DNA from: Schistosoma haematobium
Taxonomy: Eukaryota; Platyhelminthes; Trematoda; Strigeidida; Schistosomatidae
Direction of reading: 5' to 3'
Assembly (NCBI RefSeq): GCF_000699445.3
Contig: NC_067198.1
Span: forward strand, 32,392,536 to 32,456,535
DNA length: 64,000 nucleotides
Made by a program: the position numbers and the translations under genes. Position 1 is the first letter of the stretch. Each line of letters starts with the position of its first letter. The notes under the pieces are model-generated. The model ran no database searches, was not told the DNA's origin, and worked only from the letters and a program-made list of their open reading frames with translations. Shown piece by piece: positions 10,101 through 18,822 of this stretch.

Positions 10101-10669
10101 ATGGAATTCAGAATAGATGGGAAATATTGTGAGTTTATCCAAATTATGGAGCTCGTCGTCTTGTCTTCATATTGACTGTCGATAGTTAACTTGGTCATCT
10201 GACCCTTCTGAAGGACTATAGTGCCATCAACACTCTATCAAGTTAGTAAAGGGGAAAAAAATGACGTACTCCGTTTACAAGCCCTGTACGCACAGGAGGT
10301 GCAGATAGGTCTAGTGCGATTCCAACAGATGGATTATGTCCATAAGACTTCTCAAGACTTCGTACTCGGCGAATAACTTCTGTATATCTTTCCTTAGATC
10401 CCATACTCAAGTTCAGACGCAAGATGTTCATCCCACCTTTAATCATCTGGTCAATTTTTTCATCCGAGTCCCAAAGTTCACCTGATATAAAGCTCAAAGA
10501 ACAACAATGACGTACCTAATGTACAAACTAAAGTGGTATGTCTCACAAAAAATGGGGCGTGGTCAATACTTTGTCTGCTTAAATGTTGAATCCATGATCG
10601 AGCGTGATCCAGATGTTGCTGTTGTTGATATTGTGTTATATACGCATCAGAGGGAACTTTTAACTCCAT
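3104..10669 (-). CDS. Divergent pyruvate-kinase-like protein, 9 exons, 550 aa
   Basis: Pyruvate kinase normally transfers phosphate from phosphoenolpyruvate to ADP in the cytosol as the last step of glycolysis. I joined nine exons: 10669-10516, 10481-10270, 10234-10003, 9970-9864, 9830-9712, 7775-7472, 5940-5762, 5235-5117 and 3330-3104. All have GT..AG borders, phases agree throughout, and they give 1653 nt (550 aa). The ATG at 10669 is preceded in frame by TAA five codons upstream. Residues aligned by me to human PKM: R73, N75, S77, D113, K270, E272, T328, W482, R489 and the T432..SGRS437 effector loop are kept. H78 is Met, T114-K115 are Leu-Ser, D296 is Ser, S362-G363 are Thr-Val, K433 is Thr and W515 is Gln. 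There is a ~19-residue C-terminal extension. The fold looks intact; normal catalysis is doubtful. No exon is broken, so I do not call it a pseudogene. Confidence 0.92.
3649..5015 (-). mobile_element. Decayed RTE LINE fragment in PK-like intron 8
   Basis: Minus-strand translation gives STYLGSLVSP, WDHRVSN, LHQLRWLGHVLRMPNYRLPR, GGLSHVGRCRLPGWDLRD and LNDMAQNRL, the C-terminal blocks of a schistosome RTE element. The far 3' end (3649-3775) matches the fragment at 40640-40950. It is 5'-truncated and has lost an open frame. Family likely Perere-3/SR2-like. Confidence 0.8.
3776..4207. repeat. Extra segment inside the LINE 3' UTR, ending in (AAT)n
   Basis: The sister copy at 40640-40950 joins the two flanks of this segment directly. 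The segment ends with (AAT)n on the plus strand (about 4169-4207). It could be a nested insertion, or a stretch deleted from the sister copy. It has a 94-codon frame (3876-4160) that I do not recognise. Confidence 0.55.
5117..5235 (-). CDS. PK-like exon 8
   Basis: Encodes residues 436-475: RSALAIASFHPSCPVVAIMR then ARKCHSIRGIHPFVY, matching GRSAHQVARYRPRAPIIAVTR and RQAHLYRGIFPVLC. The acceptor is a long T-run ending in TAG and the donor is G|GTGAGT. Confidence 0.88.
5762..5940 (-). CDS. PK-like exon 7 (C domain)
   Basis: Encodes residues 377-435 plus part of 436: CREAESTIF (normally REAEAAIY), LAAVEAS, and ITTSGR. It carries the start of the fructose-1,6-bisphosphate loop (T432, S434 kept; K433 is Thr). 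Confidence 0.9.
5941..7471 (-). other. PK-like intron 6 (1531 nt)
   Basis: Contains a short LINE 3'-end fragment on the plus strand (about 6520-6700). Otherwise no recognised features. Confidence 0.65.
6520..6700 (+). mobile_element. 3' end of an RTE LINE
   Basis: The sequence around 6610-6680 (GAGAATGCTGGTTGGCGG... GCTCCTCCACGAGG) matches the 3' coding end seen at 31995-32360 (minus) and the tail at 62605-62695. It is a truncated relic. Confidence 0.6.
7472..7775 (-). CDS. PK-like exon 6 (catalytic core)
   Basis: Encodes residues 275-376: DGIIIGRGSLSLCYPNEK (normally DGIMVARGDLGIEIPAEK), VITHLLESM (ATQMLESM), TRAEISDVANAVLDGADG, and LTVETSRG (LSGETAKG). The aspartate that ligates Mg2+ in GDLG is serine. 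The downstream helix TRAE-SDVANAVLDGAD is almost unchanged. Confidence 0.93.
7776..9711 (-). other. PK-like intron 5 (1936 nt)
   Basis: Contains one copy (8525-8710) of a dispersed repeat found inverted at 11575-11736 and, more decayed, near 11030-11250. No coding content is recognised. Confidence 0.7.
8525..8710 (+). repeat. Dispersed repeat R4, copy 1
   Basis: Near-identical in inverted orientation to 11575-11736 (shared words TTCGATATTAACGCTGATCTC / CATCGATCAACTAAATATATC) and similar to 11030-11250. Family not recognised. Confidence 0.7.
9712..9830 (-). CDS. PK-like exon 5
   Basis: Encodes residues 236-274 plus two bases of codon 275. It contains FAKIETKDSV, with the catalytic lysine (K270 equivalent, here K266) and the metal ligand E272 equivalent (E268). 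Confidence 0.88.
9831..9863 (-). other. 33-nt mini-intron (PK-like intron 4)
   Basis: GTTGTATCC...ATAATTAG. It carries in-frame stops, and removal joins AVQCQ to VDYVF as in other pyruvate kinases (EQDVDMVF). Confidence 0.85.
9864..9970 (-). CDS. PK-like exon 4
   Basis: Encodes residues 200-235, KRVHFPCERMY through SDLEFAVQCQ. This replaces the normally strict KGVNLPG motif with KRVHFPC. The exon is too short and too flanked by mini-introns to appear as its own open frame; it was found by phase matching. Confidence 0.85.
9971..10002 (-). other. 32-nt mini-intron (PK-like intron 3)
   Basis: GTAATTTCG...TTTTGTAG. Read-through would meet an in-frame TAG, whereas splicing gives EQGGEVGSYKRV, matching the family's ENGGSLGSKKGV. 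Confidence 0.87.
10003..10234 (-). CDS. PK-like exon 3 (B domain)
   Basis: Encodes residues 123-199 plus part of 200. It covers the mobile B domain that closes over the active site; GDRIYIDEGIISL matches SKIYVDDGLISL of typical enzymes. Confidence 0.9.
10235..10269 (-). other. 35-nt mini-intron (PK-like intron 2)
   Basis: Starts GTACGTCATT, the same ten bases that open intron 1, and ends TTGATAG. The reading frame is closed across it by stops. Confidence 0.85.
10270..10481 (-). CDS. PK-like exon 2
   Basis: Encodes residues 52-122. It contains GGMNILRLNLSMGS (normally GMNVARLNFSHGT) and ALDLSAPPVRTG (normally ALDTKGPEIRTG). The active-site R73, N75, S77, D113 and R120 equivalents are present, but the TKG triplet has become LSA. 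Confidence 0.9.
10482..10515 (-). other. 34-nt mini-intron (PK-like intron 1)
   Basis: GTACGTCATT...TATATCAG. Removing it restores the CTLG-ELWDSDE junction in frame. Confidence 0.88.
10516..10669 (-). CDS. PK-like exon 1
   Basis: Encodes residues 1-51 plus the first base of codon 52. A Q-rich start leads into the N-terminal helix and the first strand of the barrel (RHTTLVCTLG, matching RNTGIICTIG of animal pyruvate kinases). The donor is G|GTACGT. Confidence 0.88.
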
Positions 10670-11029
10670 GTCAATTATATTTTATTGACAAAGTTAATTC
10701 TTTAAAATGTGCAGGTCGTTCTGTCTCGATTTTAGGGACTACACTTCTATACGCAGTTACTGTGACCCTCCAAAATCACCGCCAAAACCAATAGAACTTA
10801 TGTTAGTTGTCCTTCAAAATAGTGCATTTTAACGAACCCGCTAATTTTATTAAAATGGTACAAATATTTGTGAACAAAGTACATGAGGTTTTCGCCTTAC
10901 AACCTTTATAGGGTTTTGCTTTTAATCAGAAGGCATTTTGTGCTTAGTACTAATACACAGATATTTCTTCCAAGCATTTGAACAGACATTAATAGTTCAG
11001 ACAATATGTGGTTATTGAGTCTGTAGCGG

Positions 11030-11250
11030 TAAATAAATCCCCAAATTGAATAGCTCTGTAAGTTTTTGACATTGGATGCTGACCACATGTTTTGATGGGC
11101 TCACCTAGCTAAAGGCGCTCGGTCATGCATCCGCACCAGATCACGAGTGGGAACGCCGTGCTCAACATCCACTGCAATCGCTAGCCAGATTAGAACAGGC
11201 GATTCTCGATATATGGATAGTCATCAAATATATCTTCCAATCTCCTCGAT
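11030..11250 (+). repeat. Dispersed repeat R4, decayed copy
   Basis: Aligns in order with 8505-8710 (CTCTGTAAG, TAGCTAAAGGCGCTCGGTCA, ATCCGCACCAGA) but with many substitutions. It lies just upstream of the PK-like gene. Confidence 0.5.
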
Positions 11251-11574
11251 TCTGTCTTTTGATTTCTCTTAGTGGGTACGAGTTCTATTAGAAGGTGTTG
11301 CTGGTTAAAGCGTTGTCAAACACCGAATACTTGTGGCATCTTCATTGGTGAGCCTGACGTGATCTGGTAAACCAAATCAAAAACTTACAGAACTATTTAT
11401 TTTGGTGAATAATTTACCGCTATAAGTCATTCTCCTCTTCATAAGAAATCTATACTTTTCCTAGGAAACCGTAATCCTTATCACACATACGGGTCATGCT
11501 TTTACGCTTAAGCGCCTTTTATGTACTTATTTTCGCACATATATAATTTATTTCTTGTCCACCAGAAATGAAAG

Positions 11575-11736
11575 TTTTTGAAGATATATTTAGTTGATCG
11601 ATGAATCGAGAAGTATATAATCTAAGCTGATTGGCTGTAAGAGATGAACATCACGACGTACCTAAACGTTGTCTGGTACCTTCAGGTAGAGATGTATACG
11701 GTAAATTAAAGAGATCAGCGTTATTATTGAATACTT
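11575..11736 (-). repeat. Dispersed repeat R4, copy interrupted by an LTR element
   Basis: Inverted copy of 8525-8710. It stops exactly where the LTR begins: the repeat word GAATACTTACAGAG is cut after GAATACT, marking the insertion point of the gypsy element. Confidence 0.7.
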
Positions 11737-12066
11737 TGTAGTGGGACGTCGAGTCGCAATTGACTATGATCACCACTACAAGAAGGTTGCGTACCAGATA
11801 TCAGAAGGCGGTTGAAGGTTGTAGTTGAGATGTATTTGTTGGAGATCTCGTGGTATTGAAAGAATACGGAGATCGTGGTAAATGAGTACAAGTGGAACCA
11901 CTGAGCAAACGTAAGTTCGTGCAAGGTCACAATCGACGGAAGAATGTATGTGCTTAGTACAGTTAAACAAACAAGTACAGTAAAACAATCACTGGTACAA
12001 TTGGTTATAATAATAATTGTTTCCATTAAACCAATCGCATTCTCTTTATAAAAGTAGGTCACTACA
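11737..12066 (-). repeat. 3' LTR of the gypsy element
   Basis: Bounded by the inverted ends TGTAGTG...CACTACA. From about 11798 to 12066 it is nearly identical to 14094-14362. It lacks about 25 bp present near 14074-14090 in the other copy. A TATAAA-like word lies near 12048-12054. Confidence 0.85.
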
Positions 12067-12721
12067 GGAGCACTCCGTTAGAAAGGGTTTACCCTTTCCA
12101 TAAGTAGCGGTTTCGTCCGTAGGACTGATCGGCAGACGTGCAGTTGTAGGACGAGAGGGTTAACGAACAGGAAGTGATCGTTGATCCTCGAGTTGCCACC
12201 GAAGGTCTTTTACGTAGAACGGTACCAGGAGAAACGCACTGTATTTGTTGCTCGAGTTAGCGTACCACATACGAGTGATTTGTATCCACGATCTGGGGAT
12301 TGCGTTCGTAGTTGTGCGAACCAGAAAACGCTGCAGACGTAGGACGGAACCACGTTGAGTCAAGGAACCAGAAGCGACCATAACAACCAATTGCGAAACC
12401 AAACATATGCCAGGCAGATTCGAAATCAGAATATCGACTGAGTGCGTTGACAAGAGCGTGGGTGTTTAGGCCAGCTTTCGCCAAGGTTGACTGAAAATAA
12501 CGGTACCAAACAGGTGATGGTCGGAGGCGTTGGCTCAGGATACAAAAAAACCGAAAAAATTGAAATGGTGTAGCATGCATGTAGTATAGGAATAGTCCTA
12601 CACCGTATCCGTTATTGATTGTGCGGTTAATCACGAAAGCGTACGGGTAAGTGTACTCGGCGATCGGAACGTGAGACGGCAGTTTCGTCCGTACTTCGTG
12701 AGCCTGCAATCTCATTCGAAG
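12067..12721. other. Gypsy internal region without a clear protein
   Basis: Sequence between the 3' LTR and the integrase end. Open frames here (for example 12257-12715 minus) show no domain I recognise and look accidental. Confidence 0.5.
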
Positions 12722-13141
12722 TCAAGTGCGGCGTGGCCTGTTAATCTGAATGTGAGACTGAAGTCTCGTCCGTGGATGGTGCAGATGACACGTGCTGTTG
12801 ACCGGGACGTGGAATGAGGTCATTGATGTATCTAGCGTGGGATCTAGAGCAGATGTAGAGATCATGCTAGTAGGTTCGACGGGTCTAGCACTGAGTCTCA
12901 ACTTATCAGTTAGGGCACTTTCATCGACGTGTGTTGGCTTGAGACAATCAGTGCTGACTATTTCGACGCGGTCATGTCGATCGACCTTGAAGGTCTTTTC
13001 GTGACGAGAAATCACGAGAAAAGGTCCTTCGTAAGGCTGTTGCAGAGGTTTGCTTACCGAATCTACTCGTATGAAAACATGTGACCAGGTAGATAACTCT
13101 CGAGGGAGAGCGACCTGTCGATGTTGTACACGAGTTGACAC
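12722..13141 (-). pseudogene. Gypsy integrase C-terminal (GPY/F) region
   Basis: A 139-codon open stretch contains KPLQQPYEGPFLVI and later a DCLKPTH block, the GPY/F module that ends many Ty3/gypsy integrases and helps multimerisation and target choice. It is followed by a low-complexity Ser/Thr/Pro tail. It is cut off from the catalytic core by frameshifts upstream, so it is a relic. Confidence 0.8.
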
Positions 13142-13815
13142 CGGAGGCAGTGTTCACATGAATTCAGAAAGTCGATGGATGTAGTCTTGTTTGCCGACAT
13201 CGCTACTACTCCGTGGTGTGAAAAATTCCCCAGGCAGACGCAATGTCGTGCCGTATACAAGTTCAGTGGCGGAACATAGAATCTCTGCCTTTAAGCTCGT
13301 TCTGATACCCAAGAGGACGGGCGGTAAGGTTTCGTACCAATTGTTGTTTTCGTTTGCTTGAACGGCACTTTTAATTTGGCGATGAGACCGTTTAACTAAG
13401 CCATTTGATGCTGGGTGGTAGGCGGTAGTGTGTATGCGTTCCGTACCAAGCAGCCGGGTCAGTGAGGAAAATAATGTGAACTCGAATTATTGTCTTCGGT
13501 CAGTCGTGACAGTCGAGGGACGACCGTACAGCTCTATCCATCGTTCTACGAAGCGTTGAGTAACTGTCTCCGCCGTAATAGACGCGATGGGTATGACTTC
13601 GGGCCATCTTGTAAAACGATCGATTCACATGAGTGTGTGATCACACCCGTGCGATTGGGGAAATGGTCCAACAATGTCTATATGAACGTGGTCGAAGCGA
13701 GCATCAGGCATAGCGAACGTGCCGAGGGGGGCAGCTGCATGCCTGTGCACTTTTGATCGTTGACATTGTAAGCATTGCTTTACCCACATACGGACATCTT
13801 TATTCATGAACGGAC
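13142..13815 (-). pseudogene. Gypsy integrase zinc finger and core, decayed
   Basis: The piece at 13625-13807 contains WVKQCLQCQRSK (the Cys pair of the HHCC zinc finger) and HIDIVGPFPQS (first catalytic Asp block). Further core sequence follows downstream on the minus strand in shifted frames with stops. The histidine half of the finger is lost at the truncation point near 13815. Confidence 0.8.
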
Positions 13816-14007
13816 AGACGTCTCTTATGTCCTATATTATGAGTGATAAGTAGTAAATCATACAGCATTTGTTAGGGAAGGCATTTATTCATATAGATGA
13901 ATACAGCAAGGGACCTGAAAAATGAACCTTGGAATGTAATTACAGAGCAGTCCAAAATCACATCCAGATTTTCAGGTATCGGCAAGTGGTTAGATTATAA
14001 AACATCT

Positions 14008-14362
14008 TTAGTGTCATCGATTCGCGGTTGACTGTGATCACCACTACAGGAAGACTACGTGCCAGTTAACCGATAAGATCTCTCGTAGGTCAAATATCAG
14101 AAGGCAGTTGATGGCTGTAGTTGAGATGTATTTGTTGGAGATCTCGTGGTATTGAAAGAATACGGAGATCGTGGTAAATGAGTACAAGTGGAACCACTGA
14201 GCAAACGTAAGTTCGTGCAAGGTCACAATCGACGGAAGAATGTATGTGCTTAGTACAGTTAAACAAACAAGTACAGTAAAACAATCACTGGTACAATTGG
14301 TTATAATAATAATTGTTTCCATTAAACCAATCGCATTCTCTTTATAAAAGTAGGTCACTACA
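14008..14362 (-). mobile_element. Solo LTR with 5-bp target-site duplication
   Basis: Same LTR family as 11737-12066. CATCT occurs directly on both sides (14003-14007 and 14363-14367), as expected of a gypsy integrase 5-bp duplication around a solo LTR left after LTR-LTR recombination. The first base pairs of the terminus are mutated (TTAGTG instead of TGTAGTG). Confidence 0.75.
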
Positions 14363-14367
14363 CATCT

Positions 14368-17300
14368 TCCAAGTCATCACCACTGGTGGTGTTGGAAATG
14401 ATTCGAAATCATTACAAAAATATTCTATTTAGTTCTTCCAGTTGTCTTAACTCTGATGTGGTTGATATAATTCCTCATGTTCATGGTGGATGTATGAAAT
14501 AAAAACTTGAATAACCCCACTCGTTGGTCTTCAGTTATTATGACTTCAGTAGTTACTTGTACATCACAACCAGGCTTATGAAATACTCATGGAAAGGGAG
14601 TTCTTATATACTGTTATTCGTAGTACGTATAATACGCGCAATATCAGAACAAGTTACTAATACTCATCACATGAGCTGTCACAGGATCTGCCCGTATTGC
14701 ATGAACAAGTGCTTCCAGATTGTAGTATCATTAAAACTAAGAAACATCGAGAATTAATATCGAATGTCAGTAAAGCTGATTCCACTAGGGAGTTATTTTA
14801 CGCCATATGTATTCATCAGTTAAATTCCTCTAGTTCAAATCATAAAGATTGCATAAAGTACTAAACGAAAGTTTTTGCAGCTGGTGATCCAATTCCTAGT
14901 CTTAAAACAAGTGTGATTTTACAACTATAGCGCCAAATCTACATTCTATGACACCTGGTGATCTAAAGATTATCTGGTGAACAACGTTGAGTCAACAACT
15001 ATATCCAGACTTCTAAAAATTGTACACCAGCTTTATTTTATGTACTTTCAAATATTTATCATAACTCTTGAAAAATGTACGATTGTTTGTTTGGTTAGTG
15101 ACTGAATAATTATCTTCTTCATCCCTACTTTGAATTGAGTGCTACTGCGTGGAAAATATGCTTTATAAGTTACTCTCAGGTGTATTTGAGTATTTTATGC
15201 AATATCATTTTATCTGTTGAAAAAAGTTAGTAATAAGCAACAGAACGAGTGTACGTAGCTGGACTTTAGTCTTTACAATCTAACTACCTCTTGAACAGCA
15301 ACTAACCACAATATCTTGTAGAATAACAGTCTTTTTTTAAAATGCACAGCTAGATCGATAGAAACAGTTGATGCACTGGTACTACTATTGGCGATAGATT
15401 GAAAATATCAAAACACAACGCTGACATTATGTTATAATGGGACGAATATTGGGAAAGTTGAAACTTCCGGAACTATTTTTCGGATTATTATTGTTATTTA
15501 TATTTTTATTTTATAATTAGTAGGTAATTTTATTGTTGCACATCTATATTCATCTTATTGTAAGTTTCCAGTAGACCTATCAACCATTGTTATACGTCTT
15601 ACTATTCCATAATTATTGTCAATTAATTACGTACTGTTAGATCCGCCCTCTACTGCTTGCAATATGACTGTGCTCCGAGTATGTCTTCATATCTGATGTG
15701 GTGTGTAGCCAGGTATCATAAGTTTATTGAATTAGTCTTGAGTTACAATTAAGTACAATAAAGAGCTAATCTGGCTCCTAACTGCATCTTCTGATTGGCG
15801 ACTGGATTATGAGGAGCTCGAGGGCAGATTAGCATTAAGGTCATGCTTACTGCCAATTGGCTGACTTATTAACCAATAAACAGAAGAATACCTGCTCTAC
15901 CTGCAGTATAAGTGAACTAATTAATAGTTGGAATCTTGGTTGGACAATATAACATGTAATATCGATTAGCATCCATTTTATTTAGCTACAAAATATAAAA
16001 TAATTGGAGATAATTGAGGTGCTCTAAAAATAAGAATGTTTATCAAAATGTTCGTTGGTCCGAATGGATGTATACTAAAAGGCAAAGGAGTCTAAAACAC
16101 ACTAACCACCTCGAGTTATTCAAATGCAGAGTGTCGGCCATCAGTTCAAACTCTTAAGGTCGTACAAACGATAGGTGATTTCAATCAGGTTGTAATTTTT
16201 ATTTTGTGCCTTGGTCGATTTGTATGTACTATCCAGTTTCGCCGTTTATATGAAATACACTTTCCAGCAAGTCTTCCGAGTTGACTCTTGATCGAAAACT
16301 GTTTGACGAAAGGTAGATTAGCAGCATTGAGAGGGAAACTTGAATGACAGCACCTTTTGAAGTTAATCAGGTCAATAGATGATAAATCATAGCAATAATG
16401 TTTTATATTTATTCACAGGAAGATATCTATAAAAAGCGTTTGTGAATAAAGTAATTAAAATTTTACCAGCTCTACAATTCTTATCACATTATTTGCGGGG
16501 AAATCACATCAACGTTTCCTTAAATTGTTGAAGAATTATCTTAACAATGAAGTGGATGCCAACAATATATTTGTTAAATAAGCTGATATGATATTATTAT
16601 CTCACTTTTGGGTATACAACGATAGTACGTTAATACGTTATATAAAATCCAGGATGCACGACCCAGAATATAGAACCAGAGTATAGACTAGATAATTACA
16701 AACAGTCACTATCAGTGAATCCAGAATCGAAATAAATGACAGGAAGGGGAATCACATATTTGATTGTGATTGCATGTCTCCACTTACTGACCAATCAAAT
16801 TTTACTCTCAATACCAAACGTTATAAACTCAAATAATTATCGGGACTTTGAAAAAAAATAAAATATATATAATTGAAATCTACTAGTTAATAGTACATTT
16901 ATTGCATCTCAATTATGATATAGTTTGAGGGTGAAACAAGAAAACAATGCGGACAATAAACATGAGAAAAAGAAGAATATAACTGAATGAACTGAAAATA
17001 ATCACCAGTTGTTTGTTCTACAAAGCATAAGCACCTCCACTAAAGTACTGAATTCAGGTAATCTCGTGTGTAAAAATAGGAATATGTTATAAAAAAATGG
17101 ATAGTCGGAATCACAAATAGAATCTAAACAATTTCAAAGAAACTGATATGAGTAATTTAAGAGTAGTGAGACGAAAAATTCGGCGAAAATTTTTGATTTC
17201 CTGGGATTATTCTGTGTTTAAATAATGGTCTGTTTAAATAATTGAACTTATCGCTTGTTGTTAAAACCGTAGTTACGTAATAAAATGGAAAATTGGTTAA

Positions 17301-18325
17301 GAAAATTAGCTGAGAATTCAAGTTTCTAAACAATCCTTTATATAGTTCAAGAAATCGTTTTTTCCAAAGAGTAAGGATGTAGGTGTAAAAATTAAAAGAA
17401 AATTCACAATGGTGGATAGATCAGAAGGACTGAAAGACCAGAAGGCTCTATGATAATGATCAGGCATTTTTGCAGAATCCCGGTCACATTTGTGAGTATA
17501 ATTAAGTAAAAGACAGAGTGATCCACTATTTTAAAAAATTCGTTCATTGAAATCAATTCTGGGGCCACTATAAAAGATATATGTTCAAAGTTTGTAGTAT
17601 AAGGTTAGATACTGCGTTAAGGATATCCTTGCGATCATTTCTGACATATTTCTTAACGATACACAAATTCCAGAAGGCGGAGCGAAGTAAATAAAACATA
17701 TTTTCCCCACGATCAGCCCGCATTATGAGACTAGTAAGCACATGGAAAGGGAGATAAATAACTAAACATAACAGTTTAATGTTCATGTATATGTGAATAA
17801 GTCATACAGCGTTTAAGTAATTATTTACCCGGATAAGAGAAACAAATGAGTAGGCTAGTACAAGCTCTAAGTAATATACACTCATTTTTACAAGTGTAAA
17901 GAAATATTCAAAAATATAGGCGAACCATTATGAAATAAAATAAAACGATCATTGTGGCAAATAAATTAAAATTGAAGGGCTTAACTAATTTCAACGAATA
18001 GAAGGTTAGATGAAGGTAAGACAATAAGCGAACAGTCAAGAAGTTCAAACTCACGGTCGTGTAAATCAAAAGTATTTTTGTCGTTCTGTATATTGCTCAT
18101 CACTGTTTTCCAATGAATAGTATGAAGACTGAAAAGTAAGAAACATCGTGTATGTCTTAAAACATCTGAATTTCAGCTTCATAACAGGTAATCCTATGAG
18201 TACTTAACTTAAGTTATTTACTCTGTGATCCTTAGTTATGATAGTGTCTGATACTCGAGTTAAAATCGAAAAATGGCTACCCAGACCATTTCATGGAAAA
18301 GAATATGAATAGAAGTAGTTGCGAC
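14368..18325. other. Intergenic stretch with no recognised gene
   Basis: AT-rich. The part at about 15470-15960 loosely resembles 27215-27560 and could be decayed LTR sequence, but I could not prove it. No coding frame looks real. Confidence 0.4.
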
Positions 18326-18329
18326 AGGA

Positions 18330-18822
18330 AATCTGGTTGTTCCCTCCCAAAGAAAAACCTTTATATCAGTCTGAAATTTAAAGGTGATCGAACATCAGAC
18401 GTAATCAAAAAGTCGTCTAACAACAGCAAATAAAAAAAAACGTTTAGTGTGGCTAAACTGCGAATAACCTTCACTAGTAGGAACTTTCTGTATTCATAAA
18501 AGATAGGCTTCTGCGTCTGGTTGCCTCCATGTGTATCTACCATTTCATCTGCTCTTGTGGAGCAGGGTACATTGGCCGTAGCCAGAGCTCGAGTTCAACT
18601 CTGATAAGGGGACATATCCCAGTCTGTTTCTACAAGGGTGAAAAGAAAGCAGTTAGGAGTTCTATACTTGAACACCTAATTGACTGTAACCAGTCTACAG
18701 ATCCACAATTTGATTTTAAGGTTGTTTATATGATTCGTTCAAATCTATCCAGATTTCTTCGTATCCAACTTTTAAAAATAGCCGAATCTCTTATCATCCA
18801 TGAGCTCAAACCAGAACTATGA
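18330..18822 (+). mobile_element. Penelope-like element fragment with GIY-YIG endonuclease
   Basis: The upstream part (LYISLKFKGDRTSDVIKKS, interrupted) matches the linker region of Penelope-like retroelements. The open frame 18529-18822 contains IYHFICSCGAGYIGR, the GIY-YIG nuclease strand with the upstream Cys pair, then SSILEHLIDCNQ and AESLIIHELKPEL. The reverse transcriptase part is absent (5'-truncated). The upstream part is frameshifted, so the copy is dead. Confidence 0.8.

Larger units (their letters stand above)
11737..13815 (-). mobile_element. Truncated Ty3/gypsy LTR retrotransposon
   Basis: A minus-strand element. Its 3' LTR is 11737-12066 and the internal region runs to about 13815, where it ends abruptly inside the integrase zinc finger. 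Gag, protease, reverse transcriptase and the 5' LTR are missing. Integrase remains are frameshifted. A second, separate LTR of the same family lies at 14008-14362. Confidence 0.85.

Noticed and set aside
3104..10669. PK-like gene as a processed or broken pseudogene
   Set aside because: Introns are present and the spliced frame is uninterrupted with correct phases at all eight junctions.
12257..12715. 152-codon minus frame as an envelope-like protein
   Set aside because: No signal peptide, membrane or fusion features recognised; overlaps another random frame and lies in a decayed element.
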